A stretch of DNA of 64,000 nucleotides from Branchiostoma floridae (lineage: Eukaryota > Chordata > Leptocardii > Amphioxiformes > Branchiostomatidae): positions 8,346,758-8,410,757 of the forward strand of contig NC_049990.1 of NCBI RefSeq assembly GCF_000003815.2, written 5' to 3'. Shown one piece after another: positions 39,433 through 51,759 of the stretch; position 1 is the stretch's first letter; every line of letters starts with the position of its first letter. A program made the translations under genes and the position numbers. Below the pieces are notes generated by a model. The model saw nothing but the letters and a program-made list of their open reading frames with translations. It was not told the DNA's origin and did not search any database.

Positions 39433-40268
39433 GTGGGTAAAAATTTTGATGATATGTGTATTCCATCCGCCATCATCTCCCTTTATACACAATCTCCGAG
39501 ACAAACATAAGTACCATCTGGTAGTAGAAAACATACAGTTTCAAGAAATCTGACTATTTATTCTTAAAACCCCTTTGTGAAGTATTACTCGTAGTTCTTT
39601 TTGAGCCTTCTGAAACCGGGAGGAGCTTGAGGAAAAGTATATGACAACATTCAACGTGGTTTGTGGGAGGGGGGCGAAGTCTGCTAGGAAGCCTGTCATC
39701 ATTTTCTATTCGTACACTCGGTTCTTTAGAGGTCGAAAACAAAGTTGCCACGTAGGAACAGTCTGTGGAGTTTTCTAAACGTAAAGGTATTGGTGTAAAA
39801 GCAATAAAACTTCACTGAGCCAAGATACTCTGGTCAGGATGTGTCGCAAGAAAGAAAATATAAAGATCTGCTAACCTTGTCAGTAGTGTTTCTGTTACAC
39901 CATGAACAGAATCATTTAAAAAAATCTGATGCCTACTTTCCTATTACTTTCGCCAATGTAATGTTTTTGGCTGTGTTTGTGTGCGTGTGTCTGTGTGTTT
40001 GTGAACAGCACATCTCGTTCAAGTTGTAGAGTAGAGTAGAGTGGTACTGCAGCAGAACTTTCAGTCGTGATACATTTATGTTTTCGACTAGTTTAATGAT
40101 TTTTCAACCTCTTAAGCCCCCTCTGCCCCTCAAAAAGAGTACGGAAGAATTTGTTCGTATGTCATGGGGGTGGAGTGACTGAAACTATTGCAAGAATACA
40201 GAGTTATGCAGTTAAGAGGAATATTTGATTCATGTTGATTTAATGATTTTGTCCGTTTCAGTCTCAAG

Positions 40269-43170
40269 ATGGGGCGTGTGATCCGAGGACAGCGTAAAGG
40301 TGCGGGTAGCGTCTTTACCGCCCACACAAAACATCGCAAGGGGGCTGCTAAACTCCGAGCCTTGGACTTCGCAGAGAGACATGGATACATCAAGGGTCTA
40401 GTCAAGGTAGGCATGTGACAAGTGTAAAAAAGCCTTAGAAAAAACACAGGTCTTGCATCTCCAGGCCAAAGGGTATGTCATTTATTGTACTAGAATTTAT
40501 GTAGTCTGATAAAAGATTTTTTTACCAAAATGGAAGTGAAAAGAATTAACAAAAACGTACTGTACATTTGTACCACAATCAGTGAAATTTGCCTGTGTAG
40601 CTTTCCATATGTTTTGGCTACTGTAAATCTAAACATATTAGAATTGAAGTGGTTTTTACAGTGCCTCTCCGCCAGAACATATGACACTGCAGGCATTTGT
40701 TTTTTGTTATGAGGAATATGACATTCTTATGACCGTGAAATTAATAAAACACCAAAAAGTACAGTACTGATTTTCCAAGTCAACCACAAAAGAAGATTCC
40801 TAGATAAATGGATTTACCATATTAAGATCTATTTGATTCCAAGCCCAGATTTGTGCTAACTAAAGACTTCATTTGCCTTTTCCTTCACAGGATATTATCC
40901 ACGACCCTGGCCGCGGTGCCCCTCTAGCCAGAGTGATGTTCAGGGATCCTTACCGGTACAAGAAGCGCACGGAGACATTCATCGCTGCCGAGGGCATGTA
41001 CACCGGCATGTTCGTGTACTGTGGCAAGAAGGGTAGGTGGCTAGTCTGTGCTGGCATGATTTAGGTAAATATAGTGGACTAGTCTAACATGCTAACTGAT
41101 GGTGGTGTGGTAGGCATCTATGTTATGATGACGGCACTCAATGGTAGCTTTGCTGTTGTCAGTTCATGGTGGCAGTGTTCTCCTCCAGCTTGCATCAGTG
41201 TGGCTGCGATGTGAAAATGTAGTTTGGCTTGAAGGATTAGCCAGCTACATATATCTATGACATGACATTTCAAGAGCAGTGCAAAAAGTTCATCCTTCAG
41301 AGAGATCTAAGCCCAAGTCTTGTGTATGGGGAAGGCTCTTAGCCCTTAAACTGCCAAACCCGGATATATCCGGCACACATATACATGCCCTGTGTGTCGC
41401 ACCCTGATATATCCGGGATAGCGTATTCCCCTGAGGTAGCAACTTTTCGCGCGCATAGCGCACGAACCCCGGAAGTTAGGGACTTCGGCCTTGCTTGGGG
41501 GTTTCTTTTTGGAGGTCAGCAGCCAACCCTGGCACTGATAGCATTTTATAGTGCTGAAACTCTGGCAGTTTAAGGGTTAAAGAAAACCACACATATCAAG
41601 ACAAGTAGGGGTTGGCCAAATGAGGCACATGACAGGCTCATGCTGTCCTCTCACACTTGATGGCCAATGACCAGGTTTTGTTGCATGTATTTTGCAGCCA
41701 TCCTGAAGGTTGGAAACACCCTGCCTGTGAGTCAGATGCCTGAAGGGACCATCATCTGTAACGTAGAGGAGAAGGGCGGAGATCGTGGATCTCTGGCCCG
41801 CTGCTCCGGAAACTACGCCACCGTCATCTCCCACAACCTGGAGAACAAGACCACCCGCATCAGACTGCCGTCGGGCTCCAAGAAGGTGGTGGCATCTGGC
41901 AACAGGGCTACCATCGGTAAGTTACATTGGTTAAAAGTAGGGGCAATTTCTGAACCCTGGTATGCATGTTGTTGGTAGATTACAAAGTGGTAGGCAATCC
42001 CACTGCTTTTTCACATGGATAAAAGTTTGTGGACAGGGGTTTGGTCCCAGCTCGAACATTCTAGTTCTAAGGATTGTATTGGTCTCTTTGGATGGTAACA
42101 TAAAGGGTAAAGCTTCGGGCGTTATCCTCAAACCTGCATGTGAAAAAAAAAAAAAAAACGTGTGAAAAGAAGGGGTGACCGGTATGCTAAAATATAAGTC
42201 ATGGCCAAGCCACATTGCACTACTAGCAGTACCTTGAAAAAGCAATGTTTTGCCTCCTTCTGGGATGATGAACAAAGAAGAGAATTATATTATATCATTT
42301 TGTTGTATTGATTCAGCATTTGAATTCATTCCTTAAAGCCCCAGAAGTATCATGTGAAAGAAAACTAAACACAGGAGAGAGAATGAAGTAAGGACCATAT
42401 TTCCTGTCTGTACCCTAACAAAGTCCTATTTACTACAGGTATTGTTGCTGGAGGTGGTCGTATTGACAAGCCCATGCTGAAGGCTGGCAGGGCATACTTC
42501 AAGTACAAGGCCAAGAGGAACGCCTGGCCACGTGTTCGTGGTGTGGCTATGAACGTAAGTCTTCAATTAGAAATCAACATTTCTTTTATCTTTGAGCCAA
42601 ATTAACCATTTCTACCCTGTCTGTATAGTAACAGCTGCATGGTATGTTTAGGCATAGCAATAGAAAAGGAACAATTGGTCGAACCTTGAAAGTGTTAGAT
42701 TTCAATCAGGGCTGTCTCCAGCTTCACATCTTTTTCCATCCTACTCATTGTTTCAGAGGCCATATTGTAATGGTCATCGTTAAATATGTCATTTGAAGCT
42801 CATGGGAATACAATTCATGAATTTCATGTATTGAAGTTGATTTTTGGACAGATAAAGACGTTCATTTATTCTTCCAAATCAGAGAATTACCATCCTGGGA
42901 TGGAAAGATAGGTCTTGGAGACAGCCTGGCTTTGAATGCTTTCTTGTGTAGTTTACATAGATAGGAATGCTGAAATTTTTGTGTCTGACTGAATGTCCCT
43001 TCTCTTCTTCCCCTCAGCCTGTTGAGCATCCCCATGGTGGTGGTAACCATCAACATATCGGTATGCCCTCAACTGTACGGAGGGACACCTCCGCTGGTCG
43101 TAAGGTCGGTCTCATCGCTGCCCGCCGTACCGGCCGTCTCCGCGGTAGCAAGGCCACAGAGAAGGACTAG
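40269..43170 (+). CDS. RPL8: 60S ribosomal protein L8 (uL2), complete
   Basis: uL2 is a core large-subunit protein near the peptidyl-transferase centre. Coding exons are 40269-40406, 40891-41032, 41698-41916, 42439-42554 and 43018-43170, all GT-AG with matching phases. The product is 255 residues (human RPL8: 257). It starts [16 protein letters not shown] and ends [15 protein letters not shown]. The conserved uL2 signature GGGNHQHIG is at 212-220. His216 sits at the same number as the human His that NO66/RIOX1 hydroxylates, so that modification may be conserved. The ATG lies 7 bases into exon 2, after a TOP-containing non-coding exon. A polyadenylation signal AATAAA is at 43216-43221. Introns 3 and 5 each contain a MITE. 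Confidence 0.98.
41343..41576. mobile_element. piggyBac-like MITE in RPL8 intron 3
   Basis: The left end CCCTTAAACTGCCA and the right end TGGCAGTTTAAGGG are perfect inverted repeats. They are flanked by TTAG (41339-41342) and TTAA (41577-41580), consistent with a decayed TTAA duplication. It contains the 14-bp palindrome CCGGATATATCCGG and a second GATATATCCGG. It is 234 bp with no ORF. Confidence 0.75.
42703..42937. mobile_element. Inverted-repeat element in RPL8 intron 5
   Basis: The left end CAGGGCTGTCTCCAGC and the right end CTTGGAGACAGCCTG are inverted repeats. The internal CATCCTACTCATTGTTT matches the relative in DDX3 intron 14 (27378-27586). Confidence 0.7.
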
Positions 43171-43215
43171 ACATCACCTCTTCACATTCTGCAATTACCA
43201 CGGGAGGAAAATAAT

Positions 43216-43221
43216 AATAAA
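43216..43221 (+). terminator. RPL8 polyadenylation signal
   Basis: AATAAA lies 46 bases after the RPL8 stop, in an A-rich stretch. A very short 3' UTR is usual for ribosomal-protein mRNAs. Confidence 0.75.
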
Positions 43222-46200
43222 AAAACAAAACATGCCAAATATTGTGTTTATGACTCCTCTTTGTCTATTTTAATTAGACCATGCTGACTGGATTACATGG
43301 CATTCATGCAAATGTACATTTTGTCCTTTTCCAAGATAGATTTCAATCATACTACCGAATGAAGAAGCTGCAAAATGAGCAATATATGTTGTAACTTGAA
43401 CAAAATATGAGGAAACAAATATTACTGAAATCAATGAAAATCTGAAAGAATGAAACTAATGTAGGTATTGTTTAATGCACAATGTTGTGTGTTCATTTGT
43501 TCAACCTTCCTGGCCACTTGGACTTCATAATGCAGGAATCTTTTTCTTCCTCCTTGACTTTTTATTTTCTCACAGTTTAGAAGTGCCCAGTTGATGTTGT
43601 CCATGTAATCAAATCAGCATGGTCTTAGCTATGCACAGTCAAAGCTTGAAATATCAGGTAGACACAAAGATACCTGCACAGGGCACATTTTGGTAACCTG
43701 ACTTTGAATTCAGTGACTACCAGCACTGGACCATGTGTTGAGCACAGAACTGAATTTAAAAAGATTTAAGAAGACTGCCAAAAAGCTGACATTGTGGTGA
43801 CCATCTGTCACCCTTCCTGAGTTTATTCATTGTGACTGCATTGCCGTTAGGACGGTAACGGCTACTGAAAAGCTTGGTATACTGGGTAGTACTCTGGCAG
43901 ACCCTGTGTACAAAGAACTTTGTCATCCATTAAATTTGAGGATGGGTGCTGACACGATTGAAGATTAAGTACTTACAATGTAGGAATCCTTCCTTTTCAT
44001 GACAACATAAAATCATGATTGTCATGTACATGATTGAATTGCAGCAGCCCAGTGATGCAATACTGCAACTGATTAATAGAGGTTGCTTTGATACAAAGAC
44101 TCCATCAACATGCATCGATACAAAGATAAAGCATACACTATAATTGATCAATAGATTTGACCCCTGTAATAAAATGATTCAAGACAAAAATGATACTAAG
44201 ATAAGTTATTGCACAATTCAAGCTTCTGCCTGATGACGTGATGTCTAAGAGATGTAAGAAGATGTGACAAATGTTCTACAAATCAGGTAAGCACTACAAT
44301 ACCTGCAGCATATGTTAGAAACAGTCCCAAATTATTTTTCCTTTGCTTATTCTAAGACAACTTATTTCTCATGACTGTTTTATTGAAGTTATTAAATAAA
44401 GAATTTGTCTTTAAGATTTAAACTATTCTACAATGAAGTGCTAGTAGTTTTGTGGGTTGTGAAATATGTTTGTTTTGCATAACAAAACTAGGGTTTTAGC
44501 CACATGTAATTTCGGTTGAATGTCGTGGAAGAAATGGGGGTATACTTTTAAAGACGAGAAATGCAAAAACTGCAAAAGTTAATTGGGAGTTGAAATTTTG
44601 ACTACATTGTACCTAAAAAGTCTGTCCCTGTAATACATAAATTGTGTGCTAGGTGACGCTGTTGCAGCGTCGGCCTCTATGGCAAGCATGCCGTGACGTC
44701 CTTTCCGATACAGCCTATCTGGACGAAACATGGAAATTGATTTTCATAGACATTTTGTAGACCGTATACGTAGTTTGTGTTGGAAACGAATATTGCAAAG
44801 AAAGAAGTAAAGAAAATACCTATATTGACTTCATAAGTGTGCCTTTGATGGTAGAAATAGATGAAAGACTGTCTAAAACAGGGACCTTGGCTCTCAGGCC
44901 AAGCGGCCGTGATATGATAACAATTGGGACAACACAATTCCAATTCTTTGCTACATACAGCTGCGTTTGAATGTTGAATCACGGTAGTCTTCATGCACGA
45001 AATATGCTTCCCAAAAAAAATTCACTTTCGGTGCCCTCACATAGATTTGTGCCAAAGTGTTTCATTTTCAGAATCAACGTTCCATTGCTGGAACAAATAC
45101 GACGTGCATCAGGTCGTTAATCAATGAAAAGAAACAGGAAAAACATCGGGATACTCTGCGTGCAGCGTGCAAAGCGTGCAAAAAAAAGATCAAACTTCTT
45201 TTATCGTCATAAGTAGTTGGTGCAAACAATATTAATATTGCAAAAAAGATAGAATGAAGAGCTAATCTCCCAAGCAAATCTATATGTAGCAAGGTATCAA
45301 GAGTGACAACCAATACCCAAGAAGCCGCCGCTGAATTTTCTTGGAGACAAAGAAAGCATAAACATATTTAGAATGTGGGGTAAATTAAATATTCTTCTTT
45401 CAATAGAAGTTACTAGTATGTCATTTTGTGATCATAATTGATGGAGGTTCTCTTTTTCTAAAATCATAGACATTATTTCCTCATTTTATGTTTCATTTTG
45501 GTTGTTTGCGTGCATGTATTGTTAAGAAATTATGGTTTATTTTCTATTGGCCACTTTACGTGAAGTGTTCCGTAGAGGCACTTTAATCTCTGAATAATGT
45601 GGGGCCGTTCTTGTTGTCGAGACAGTTGATCTCAGTATGCATTATTGATGACATCTACGAGATAATCATTACGCCTGAACTATGTTATGATCAGTGTCCA
45701 ACGCTATACGGATCATTTTGGATTATTGCAAATCGGTGCTCACTCGTGATATGTACTCAGACTGGAAGTCTTTTTGTAGGACCCGTGATGACGTCATGCA
45801 TTCTGTGCGCTACCACGTATTTCTCATGTACCTTTCGATTCAATCATTGCAAGCTAGACTGTATGCATGTTGTGATAATCTTTTTTAGAGAGAAAAAACA
45901 GTACAGACAGAAATGAAACTGAGGTTGACAGTGATAGTTTTGCCTGAATACCATCCTGCGTATTCGTAGTGACCGCTGGCTCAATCCTGTCGCTTGCTAA
46001 CCACCGTTATTGTATGACTGTAACCAATCTTCGTAACAGGTCGGACTTGCTCCATTTCAATAAATACCTTTACTTTTGAGTGAAGTAGAAAAGTGAAGTA
46101 GAAAACTGTCGATAAATTTCAGATGACGACTGAAAAAAAATATTGCATTCTTAGTTGTTCTGATGATGACAAACAAGCTAGTGCTTTAACACCTGAGCGA

Positions 46201-48461
46201 CATGCCCAGACATGCCCGCTGTAATGTCTACATGCAAGATGAATGTTCAATACTGAGACAGGTTGTAATGCGCTCCCAATTCCGCAAGGACCTAGTCTTG
46301 GCGCGATCCCAACACAGATTGTCACCCGGCATTATACATCCCTGGTCTACTCATGTGAAAAATAGCCCCGGGAAAAGTAAAACTACCACTAGTAGTAGTC
46401 CGTGGTTCAGTCTAACAAAGTAATTAATTGTTTTGTGGGCAAATGTATGTCAATATCTGCATAGTCATTTTGTGCACCTGTCCTTTGTAAACGCCCTAAA
46501 CGCTATGAAATGTTACTGTTACGCCATAAACTACCTTGCTACATTTTCTAATTTACCCGCTTCACAACGCTTATTTTCTGTCGGACAGTACATAATTTTG
46601 ATTAATGTCTTCTCGTAGCATTTTGCAAAATTTTACAAAAGCGGTAACCGACGTCTTTGTATACAAAGTATCGACAGGTGTTGTTCATATGTGTATGAAA
46701 AAAAAATGCTGAATTAGCAATCTTCGTAACCCCATCTCCGTTCCGTAGATAACATTAGAAGATGGAAATTTAGATTAACGGCAAACTGTCCTTGATTCAT
46801 AACAACAACCCCCCTTACCTGCACCAATTTTCATTTTGATATCATAAGAAAGAATAGAAAGTTGTTTTTAGTTTTCGTGACCCAAGGCCACAAGTAATTG
46901 CAAGAACGTGGACTTGAGAAACATACACGTGGCAGAGACATTGGAAGCATACATGGGACATGGATCGACTTTGAAGTAACAGAAGATTTATAATTATTCA
47001 AATACATGTCGTAATATTGGCTAGTTGACAAGTTGGGTTGGGCTTCGTTTTTCGGATGCAGAGGAAAATTCCAACTTTTTATCAAATTTGTGAGCTCTGT
47101 AATTCTATCAAGTCATTTAATCCAGTTGTTTTACCTTTTTACATGCCATGATGTTTGTTATGAGTCATTTAATTGCAGCCACTGGATAGCGTACCCGCAC
47201 TCTGGAGATCTCGTGGGGATATAATTAGAGAGGAGTTTCGTTGTTATCCGTAGACCATACCTCATACCCATGAAATTATCCAGTTTTCTATATCAATAAT
47301 TTCCGTATCGACATGTTCCAAGCTATAGGTGTCTCATTGTTCAATCGTTGTGTAATCGATGTAAAGTACGGTGATATTGTACAATGCTCTCAGCTCATCT
47401 ATTTGACCGTTGGCATGGTTGGGGCACAATGGAAGATCTGACAACCAGTTTTCTCTACCCTTCTCAGTTTTTCTGTGCTTCTTGATATCTCGTAAGCTTA
47501 GCTATATGTAGTGCCATCACGCCTGTTTACTCTATCCTCCGAACGTTTCTGTTACTTGCCCTTTTTTGTTTTCCCTGGACTGGCGCTCCGTTTTTGTAAG
47601 TCATCGTCAGGGTTGTCAACCATATGTGGTTCTTCTTATCCATTTATACCTTCATGAAAACTGATGTAATTGTAATCACTTGGTGTGTTTGTTTGTATAT
47701 TTGTTTGTCTTGTTGTGAGTCAGCAGCAATACACAGTGGAGGCACAAAAAAACAAGGCGGAAGTGATGTAATATGATACTTGGAAATGACGCTGCGCCTG
47801 TCACGACTGACACTTGCTGAGACCGAAAAATAAGGGAATTTTTTAAAGGCTGTCCATTACCGAGCAGTATAGAAATTAAATTATAAAAATGTAAATATCA
47901 CAAATGGACTTGCAAAAATACCCGTACAACAGTTTTACCGATTTCCACCGCTAACGTTATGATATATGGACAAGCCAAATGATATGTTTTAGTCTATGTT
48001 CATTACAAAAAATGTCTAGAGAAAATATTGAACTGAATTGTCATTTCAATTATCAAAAGAAACCGCTTTATTTCATTTCCTTAACGCGATGTCTTATAAT
48101 ATTTTCCGCAATCCGTCCGCAAAATTGATAATTTGACAGACCTAGGGCTGTTCCTCCACATGAAAACCATTGTTTGGCTCTTGCTGTACTACTGGGGAGG
48201 TCCCCTACCCAGCAGTCTGTGCGCGAGCTCCTCCCAAAGACGTCAGTTTGTGAATGGGTCGCGGGCGTCGGAAGTCGAAATTCCCTTGATTTTTTCCACA
48301 GGACGACAACTCAAGCGGGGTTGGAACATGATTCAGGGACCCATGGACCCTCGGTGACCTGAAACATCAAGAAATTCCGGCGGTGAGCGGAAGGGAGAGA
48401 CAAGAGAGTCCACGGAAGTTCGTTGGTACCTGACTGTCGGGGTAGCGCTCCTAACACAAAG
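43222..48461. other. Intergenic DNA between RPL8 and the kinase gene
   Basis: I see no recognisable gene; frames are short and without homology. The last 300 bases become more CpG-rich and hold the likely 5' UTR and promoter of the kinase gene. A weak C/D-box-like arrangement at 46163 was considered and rejected. Confidence 0.6.
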
Positions 48462-48882
48462 ATGGCGCTGGCCAGCCTGGATGACATAGATCTTCAGAGT
48501 TTGAAGGTAAAATATTCCCCTAATTTATTATCCCGAAGATGTACCAGGAAAGAGATCCATAGGGTGAAACCTCCGCAAGACGTAGCCGCTTTAGATTGCG
48601 AAAATCGTTGTTTTTATAAGGGATTTTCAGACGGGAAACTATGTGTCTACCATGCTGGGATATGACAACAGATGGAGAAATGTTTTGACAAACAACATCC
48701 AAAAAACATGCCAGATATCCTACCCCACCGTCCACATTCACACACTCTCGACTTTACAACCAGTGTATTTCGAGTTCTAGTCCCATTTTTTTCTCTTTTC
48801 TTTCTCCCTCTTATAGGACCCTGCCGGTATATTTGAGCTGATCGAGGTGGTAGGAAATGGCACCTATGGACAAGTGTACAAG
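48462..48882 (+). CDS. Misshapen/MINK1/TNIK/MAP4K4-type kinase, first two coding exons
   Basis: Exon 1 (48462-48506) encodes MALASLDDIDLQSLK and exon 2 (48817-48882) encodes DPAGIFELIEVVGNGTYGQVYK. Both junctions are GT-AG in phase 0. This is the N-terminus of the germinal-centre kinase subfamily IV, with the DIDL-SL leader, DPAGIFEL and the Gly-rich ATP-binding loop VGNGTYGQVYK. These Ser/Thr kinases (Msn, MAP4K4, MINK1, TNIK) act upstream of JNK and in cytoskeletal and Wnt signalling, and end in a CNH domain. The third exon (expected to carry the catalytic Lys) is not found before 64000, so the gene continues beyond the window. It is probably a single pre-duplication ortholog of the vertebrate trio. 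Confidence 0.93.
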
Positions 48883-48963
48883 GTAAGATGGCTCTGACGG
48901 CTGACCAAGGAGAATCGTGAAGAGTTTTACAATCAGCTGGTGTTCCTTCTACCCCCCCCCCCC

Positions 48964-49063
48964 NNNNNNNNNNNNNNNNNNNNNNNNNNNNNNNNNNNNN
49001 NNNNNNNNNNNNNNNNNNNNNNNNNNNNNNNNNNNNNNNNNNNNNNNNNNNNNNNNNNNNNNN
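48964..49063. other. Assembly gap (100 N) after a poly-C run
   Basis: Exactly 100 N follow a run of C (48952-48963), so the break was probably caused by the homopolymer. The true size is unknown. Confidence 0.99.
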
Positions 49064-49956
49064 TTGGGCATACCTTAGAACACAGGTAACTGGTCGATGT
49101 TAGAGTACGGAATACATAGGCATACATTCCCTCATTCAAACAGCTGATCTGAATAATAAATCATTACATGACCTCACTTATTTGCATTTGCATTTATCTT
49201 TTGATGCACCATTGCTCACTGAGAAACAGAATCAAATGCTTTTATACTGATTATGAGGTGGTGGGTTATTTGGAACTCATTGTGAGAAAGTGGTTGTGAA
49301 GCATCAGTTTGACTGCTCGTTGGCACTATGTTGATTATAGGGCAGCAGCTTGCAGGGATTTTGTGTGCTGTAAGAAATTTGACGCGCCCTGAATGGATGG
49401 GGGTAGACTATTGGGTCTATAATACTGCTGGAATTGTCATGGTAATTATACTGGACACTGGCCCAGTTACTGGGGAACCTAACCTGGGTTTAGGGTCAGA
49501 GGGCACTCATTCAATATCTGATTTTTGGAACCCCAAGTCATTTTCATTTCAAATCTTTAAAATGCGCAAAGAACACACAAGCTTGAGAAATAAACATGCA
49601 CTGTTCAAGCAAGTGTGCCAATTGTGAAGATGTGGGTTTGTGTTAATTTATTGAAAGTGTGAAAAACAGTAATTGTGCTAAAGAAAACCTGTTTAGCTGT
49701 TGTCTTGTAACAGATAGCTTTTGGCTGGAGGTGTCAGAAATCTATGCCATCGTTAACATGTAGGCCTCAATGAGTGAATGACTAGTTTTTAGACCAACGG
49801 CCGTTAATGTGAGGTCCTTGTTGGATGGACATACGTCTCCCTTGTATCCTGGATGCACCTGAATGAAACTGCTTGGTATGCAGCAAGGGTCCCCTGCATG
49901 GAGAGGAACTGTGTGGGTGTGCATATTGCTCCAAAAGAAATCTGATAAAGAGAGAG

Positions 49957-51759
49957 CAGGGGCGGATCCAGGATTTTGCAAAGGGGGGGCGAATATGCTG
50001 TCGCACCTCAGGTCGTGGCCGAAGGCCGGGGGGAGAGCACGAGAGGGGGGTTTCCCCCCTCTCGTTGGGGGGGTTTGGGGGGCCTCCCCCGAGAACTTTT
50101 TAAAATAAAGAGGCTCTCTGGTGCATTTTAGAGCCATTTCTGTGCAAAAATAACCAACGAATCAACACTGACTTTTAGGGCTGAACAAATATAATAAACG
50201 AAAGAACACTGATTTTTATAGTTAGCAATCTCACATTCAACAATCATATTTTTGGCATGGGGGAACGGCCATCGAAACATGTCTTGAGCCGGGGGGAGGG
50301 CCATTGAAAAAAAAAATGCCTATTAAAACGGGGCCTTAAAAATACAAGCAAAATGTGCCCCTAAAACGCAGGAAATGAAGTTTCACGTGGTCAAGATTTC
50401 AATTTTTCTCTGGACGTGCCTGGCGACGGCTTGCGCCTCCGGCGCCCACGACGCTCTGGCGCTCGTCGCCATCAAAAATATTTTCCCCTGACAGAAATGT
50501 CATTACATTTAGCATAGTCTACCAGCAAAGTTTATCCCTCAAAGTGCAGAAAATCCTGTTTCAGAGGGTTCAAATTTCAACATTTTTCTCCAGACCTACC
50601 TTGCGACGGCTCGTGCGCTCAAAGTTGTGAAAATACGTTGGGGGCGTCGTCGCCCTCAATAATATAAGCTAAAAACCCTACTAGAAAGGCTATTAAACTT
50701 AGCTTAGTCTGCCAGCAAATTTGTCCATCAAAAGTTAGGAAAGATCGTTTCAGATAGTCAAGATTTCAAAATTTTTCCGGGAGAGCATGCCACCGGACCC
50801 CCTAGGATTACGTCAATATAGTTCGCCCTCCCCATAAGAAATTTGCTGCAGCCGCCTCTGTCGTGTAATTCCATGTTCGCACGAAGTTTACGAAGACTAA
50901 AATTGGTATCAATATCAATCCTGTGTGCATCGGTTCTTTGTAAACGGAATGGTTTTCACGGACGGCAACGGGATGAAACATTATTTACGATGTTTACTTT
51001 CGTGACGGCGGGCTCTCTGCTGCTGCGTGCATATATGACGTAATCATGCATACGATGGCGCGAAAATTGTTCGGCAAGTTTGTTGGTTGGCCGAAATAAC
51101 TCCCGTTTTGGAATGATTACAGCAGTATTGAAGCGGTTTTCGTCACGATATCACTAAAATGTACTCAAGTCTCTTCCAAGTAGAACATTAATTTAGTTTC
51201 TTTTGTGTAAATATCGTACATGTGTAGTGGAAAAGATCGCCGTTTTTTTTTACCTGACCCATTTTGCATCAGCCCTCCCCCCCGGTAAATATCGTCAAGT
51301 CCCTTAGCGGAGACATATCGTAAGTTTGACACATTTTTACTCCTGACATTTACCGTCACAGTATGAATGAATGAATGCTTAACATGTATTGTATCTTGCG
51401 TCGCTCAGTCCACATGGGCTAATAGGGCACCAAAATAGCAAATATAAACAATATTAGAGTCAGATGGAACATAAGCGAGTTCCGAAGGAGGGCGGGAGTA
51501 TTGCCAACGTCCTGGTTACGAAACATTCTGGCTATGCCCGCAAAGACCGACACAATGAGGAAGTAAAAGCGGGAGGAGTGCGCCTTGGTATTGTTGGTTA
51601 GCGGCTTTGTATTGTCGCCGCTTCGCTGAAACTTTCGCTGATTTTCTGGATTTATTTGTGGAATTCCTTTTTTTTTTTTGTGGTCCAGCCGAATTTTTTT
51701 TTGGGTCCAGCCAAAGGGGGGGCGCGCGCCGGGTGCGCCCCCCCCTAAATCCGCGCATG
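49957..51759. mobile_element. Candidate 1.8-kb non-autonomous transposon
   Basis: The left end CAGGGGCGGATCCAGG plus a G-run and the right end (complement CATGCGCGGATTTAGG plus a G-run) match at 11 of the first 15 bases. The possible duplication GAGAG on both sides is low complexity. The interior includes GC-rich hairpins (50010-50100) and the 180-bp tandem repeat at 50391. It could instead be two separate element ends. Confidence 0.45.
50360..50780. repeat. Tandem repeat, about 180-bp unit, 2.3 diverged copies
   Basis: The anchor TCAA-ATTTCAA recurs at 50391, 50570 and 50758. Each unit also carries CC-GGCGACGGCT-type and TTAGC-TAGTCT-CCAGCAAA segments. Copies differ by roughly 20-25 percent. 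It lies inside the candidate element 49957-51759. Confidence 0.75.

Noticed and set aside
40711..40775. Possible C/D snoRNA in RPL8 intron 2
   Set aside because: Box C is imperfect (ATGAGGA) and the flanking T-rich sequences cannot pair.
41110..41220. ATGATGA in RPL8 intron 3
   Set aside because: No CTGA box at a suitable distance and no terminal stem.
46163..46260. ATGATGA followed by CTGA motifs, C/D-snoRNA-like
   Set aside because: The flanks do not form a convincing terminal stem and it is not inside a recognised intron.
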